Source of the DNA: Hemicentrotus pulcherrimus
Lineage: Eukaryota; Echinodermata; Echinoidea; Camarodonta; Strongylocentrotidae
Direction: 5' to 3'
NCBI GenBank assembly: GCA_003118195.1
Contig: BEXV01003272.1
Location: forward strand, 8,936-30,159
Length of the DNA stretch: 21,224 nt
Shown: positions 20,201 through 21,224 of the stretch, in pieces
How the letters are laid out: each line of letters starts with the position of its first letter
Numbering within the stretch: the stretch's first letter is position 1
The notes under the pieces: model-generated
What the model was told of the DNA's origin: nothing
Database searches by the model: none
What the model saw: the letters and a program-made list of their open reading frames with translations, nothing else
Position numbers and translations under genes: made by a program

Positions 20201-20411
20201 GGTTTGTTTCCCTAACTTGCCTCGGAAGATATTAGAACAATATACATGTACATGTGGTAGGCTTATAAAAAAGTTAAGCGAAACCTTGAATTTGACATTT
20301 CAAAGTCACTAGTGTAATAGTTAAATTGGATTTTCATGGACTTTCTTTTCTTTTCAGAACAACGCACGAGTTTCTATTCGGAGCGCTCGCTGAACTTCTT
20401 GACAATGCCAG
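17254..20411 (+). CDS. MORC2: MORC2 homologue, 5' part only (first two coding exons)
   Basis: Exon 17254-17321 ends in a split Ser codon before GTGAGT. Exon 20358-20411 follows a pyrimidine-rich acceptor and ends before GTAAAC. Joined, they encode 41 residues that follow human MORC2 without gaps: YNSLSRAGLTFEYLHTNS, then TTHEFLFGALAELLDNAR. ELLDNA is motif I of the GHKL ATPase fold; the Asn is residue 39, the Mg-ATP-binding position in human MORC2. MORC2 is a nuclear ATPase that dimerises on ATP binding, compacts chromatin and, in mammals, works with the HUSH complex to silence LINE-1 and other insertions. An in-frame ATG lies one codon upstream (17251), but 17254 has the better context (A at -3, G at +4) and gives the same residue numbering as human. 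An in-frame TAA at 17221 closes the frame upstream. The remaining ATPase, coiled-coil, CW zinc finger and chromo-like regions would lie past position 21224. Confidence 0.94.
17496..17648. repeat. Dispersed repeat D, copy 2, in MORC2 intron 1
   Basis: TTAAAGAGAAGGTTGAGTTC opens the copy, and AAAGAACATCAGAGA and AAAAGCATGGCTTTTCAA follow in the same order as in copy 1. It ends near TTAAAGG at 17643-17649. It lies 175 nt inside the first MORC2 intron. Confidence 0.75.
17790..18230. repeat. Diverged tandem duplication, period about 190 bp, in MORC2 intron 1
   Basis: Two successive units share, in order, GATCT, TGCTTGT, CAAA, ATCATTTTGATGA, a TAGATG- or TACATGATCAA-type block, and GCAATCGCATGACCA followed by ACTTTA-like sequence. 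The first unit centres on 17880-17990 and the second on 18085-18230. It has no coding sense. Confidence 0.65.
18773..18797. promoter_or_regulatory. GC-rich hairpin overlapping a CTCF-like core
   Basis: GCCGCCCTC (18773-18781) pairs perfectly with GAGGGCGGC (18789-18797) around a 7-nt loop. The word CCGCCCTCTGATGG at 18774-18787 differs at two positions from the reverse complement of the animal CTCF core. It lies in MORC2 intron 1 in an otherwise AT-rich setting. Confidence 0.35.
19448..19490. repeat. Short hairpin TTAAACCAGGGTA
   Basis: TTAAACCAGGGTA (19448-19460) is matched inverted by TACCTTGGTTTAA (19478-19490) with one mismatch. It lies in MORC2 intron 1. No function is assigned. Confidence 0.6.
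19980..20026. mobile_element. 33-bp mini-palindrome between 7-bp direct repeats
   Basis: ACGGAAC at 19980-19986 and 20020-20026 flanks CAGGGATATGTGAG (19987-20000), a TTTAA spacer and CTCTCATATCCCTG (20006-20019). The arms pair over 14 bp with one mismatch. The layout is that of a tiny insertion with target duplication, although DNA repair could also produce it. Confidence 0.6.
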
Positions 20412-20454
20412 GTAAACGTTGAATGATGGCCGTTGTTTGTATACCAAACCAGAG

Positions 20455-21085
20455 CCATCTATACACAGAGTTTGGCCAACTTGATTTCACTTGGTCACAA
20501 GTCACAACATGGCGAATATTGTTTTGTTTTGTGCTTGCTCAACAAAGCAGTAGTCGCCATATTGGCCCGAATTCACAAAAGAGGTTTTTCGACAAACCTT
20601 GGTTTTCGTGCGTCCTATGACGCGTTTTGAAGCGTTTTTACAAACCAGGGGGCTGTTTCACAAAGATCCTAAGTAGAACTTGACACTAAGTTGGACTTAA
20701 AAATTATGGACAGCCATTGGAGCCTCAAAATGAAATATTTTTAAAAGCAGAAATTTAAGTATTTTAGATTTTTCATAAATTCCACATCAAGAACATGAAA
20801 TCCCTGTTGGTAATAGAAAATATTAATTATTTTAATCAACATTTTATGCCTTTTAAATAACATTTACAAAACATTCTCATAGATGCCAACGGCTTTCGAA
20901 AATTGTTAAGTCCATTTAGAGATAAGTTCAACTTAGGATCTTTGTGAAACACCCCCAGGTTTGTAAAAAAAACGCGTCAAAACGAAAACCCAGGTTTGTT
21001 GAAACATCCTTTGTGAATTCGGGCCCCGGATTCGGGCCAATGTGTCCAACTCGAACCGGGTTGGCCAAACTCTCCTAATCGATGG
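20455..21085. mobile_element. Outer palindromic MITE (family E), split by a family A insertion
   Basis: Left and right arms match as inverted repeats in order: AGAGTTTGGCCAAC (20467-20480) with its complement at 21060-21073, ATTGGCCCGAAT, CCGAATTCACAAA, ACAAACC, GGTTTTCG, ACGCGTTTT and TTTTACAAACC. Weaker pairing (CCATC with GATGG) reaches about 20455 and 21085. Without the insert it would be roughly 320 bp. The outer ends and target duplication are not certain. Confidence 0.8.
20646..20958. mobile_element. MITE, family A copy 3, nested in another MITE in MORC2 intron 2
   Basis: The element spans 20649-20955 (307 bp) and is flanked by CAG direct repeats (20646-20648 and 20956-20958). The left end is GGGGCTGTTTCACAAAGAT, one base off the family end. 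The interior (CCACATCAAGAACATGAAAT) is the reverse complement of copy 1's interior, so the two copies sit in opposite orientation. Removing the element and one CAG rejoins a perfect odd-centred palindrome, ACAAACC-A-GGTTTGT, at the middle of the host element. Confidence 0.93.
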
Positions 21086-21224
21086 TACTGTACCAAAAAG
21101 TATGTCCATGAAACTGAGAAGAATTAGCCCAAAGAAAAGGAGGGAAATACTTGATGTGTAACGATGTATGGGCACGTTCTGATATTAAGCGGCAATTCAG
21201 CGGTTTAAAAGTGTTCAGATATTG

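Larger units (their letters stand above)
17322..20357 (+). other. MORC2 intron 1
   Basis: This is a 3036-nt GT-AG intron (GTGAGT to TTTTCAG). Besides repeat D copy 2, the tandem duplication, the hairpins and the mini-palindrome listed separately, it has GTTGTTGTTGT- and TATACATGTATAC-rich sequence near 19240-19290 and a CCCGACC-rich run near 19577-19598. No other exon is supported. Confidence 0.85.

Noticed and set aside
20423..20630. Overlapping plus-strand frames after MORC2 exon 2
   Set aside because: They lie past a good donor (GTAAAC) and within the outer MITE arm, and they do not continue the MORC2 ATPase motif (DNAR should be followed by DA).
1..21224. tRNA, rRNA, CRISPR or bacterial operon signals
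   Set aside because: None seen. Repeats are inverted or irregular rather than evenly spaced, and the genes have introns.

Overview
This is a stretch of an animal nuclear genome, not a bacterial or viral one. It is AT-rich and has split genes with canonical splice sites, long non-coding stretches and many short fold-back elements. Two self-complementary 8-mers recur throughout (TACATGTA, and TACCGGTA seven times). The two host genes are clearly metazoan. I infer a marine invertebrate, perhaps an echinoderm or a related deuterostome, but the sequence alone does not settle the species.

Layout. Positions 1-3082 are upstream, non-coding sequence with several large inverted repeats and a CpG-richer patch near 1500-1900 that may be the promoter and first untranslated exon of the gene that follows. 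Positions 3083-9031 (+) hold a complete six-exon gene for TMEM248, a predicted 308-residue membrane glycoprotein. Its third intron is a GC-AG intron. Its introns carry two miniature inverted-repeat transposable elements (MITEs) of one family, one MITE of a second family, and a dead antisense LINE fragment of about 1 kb. Positions 9032 to about 10660 look like a long 3' untranslated region with several candidate poly(A) signals. About 10700-16400 is mostly featureless AT-rich intergenic DNA with a MITE-like pair near 13.7-14.3 kb. A 121-codon minus-strand reading frame at 16480-16845 is unrecognised and uncertain.

Positions 17254-17321 and 20358-20411 (+) are the first two coding exons of a MORC2 homologue. 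Together they encode the first 41 residues, up to and including the GHKL ATPase motif with its conserved Asn39. The rest of the gene lies beyond the right edge. Its first intron holds a diverged tandem duplication, a hairpin overlapping a CTCF-like core, and a 33-bp mini-palindrome between 7-bp direct repeats. Its second intron holds a nested transposon: a palindromic MITE with a copy of the CAG/CTG-targeting MITE inserted at its centre.

TMEM248 and MORC2 are adjacent and point the same way, but nothing in the sequence implies that they work together. I found no new multi-gene system. The most informative signals are the transposon structures, with readable target-site duplications, and the unusual splice site.
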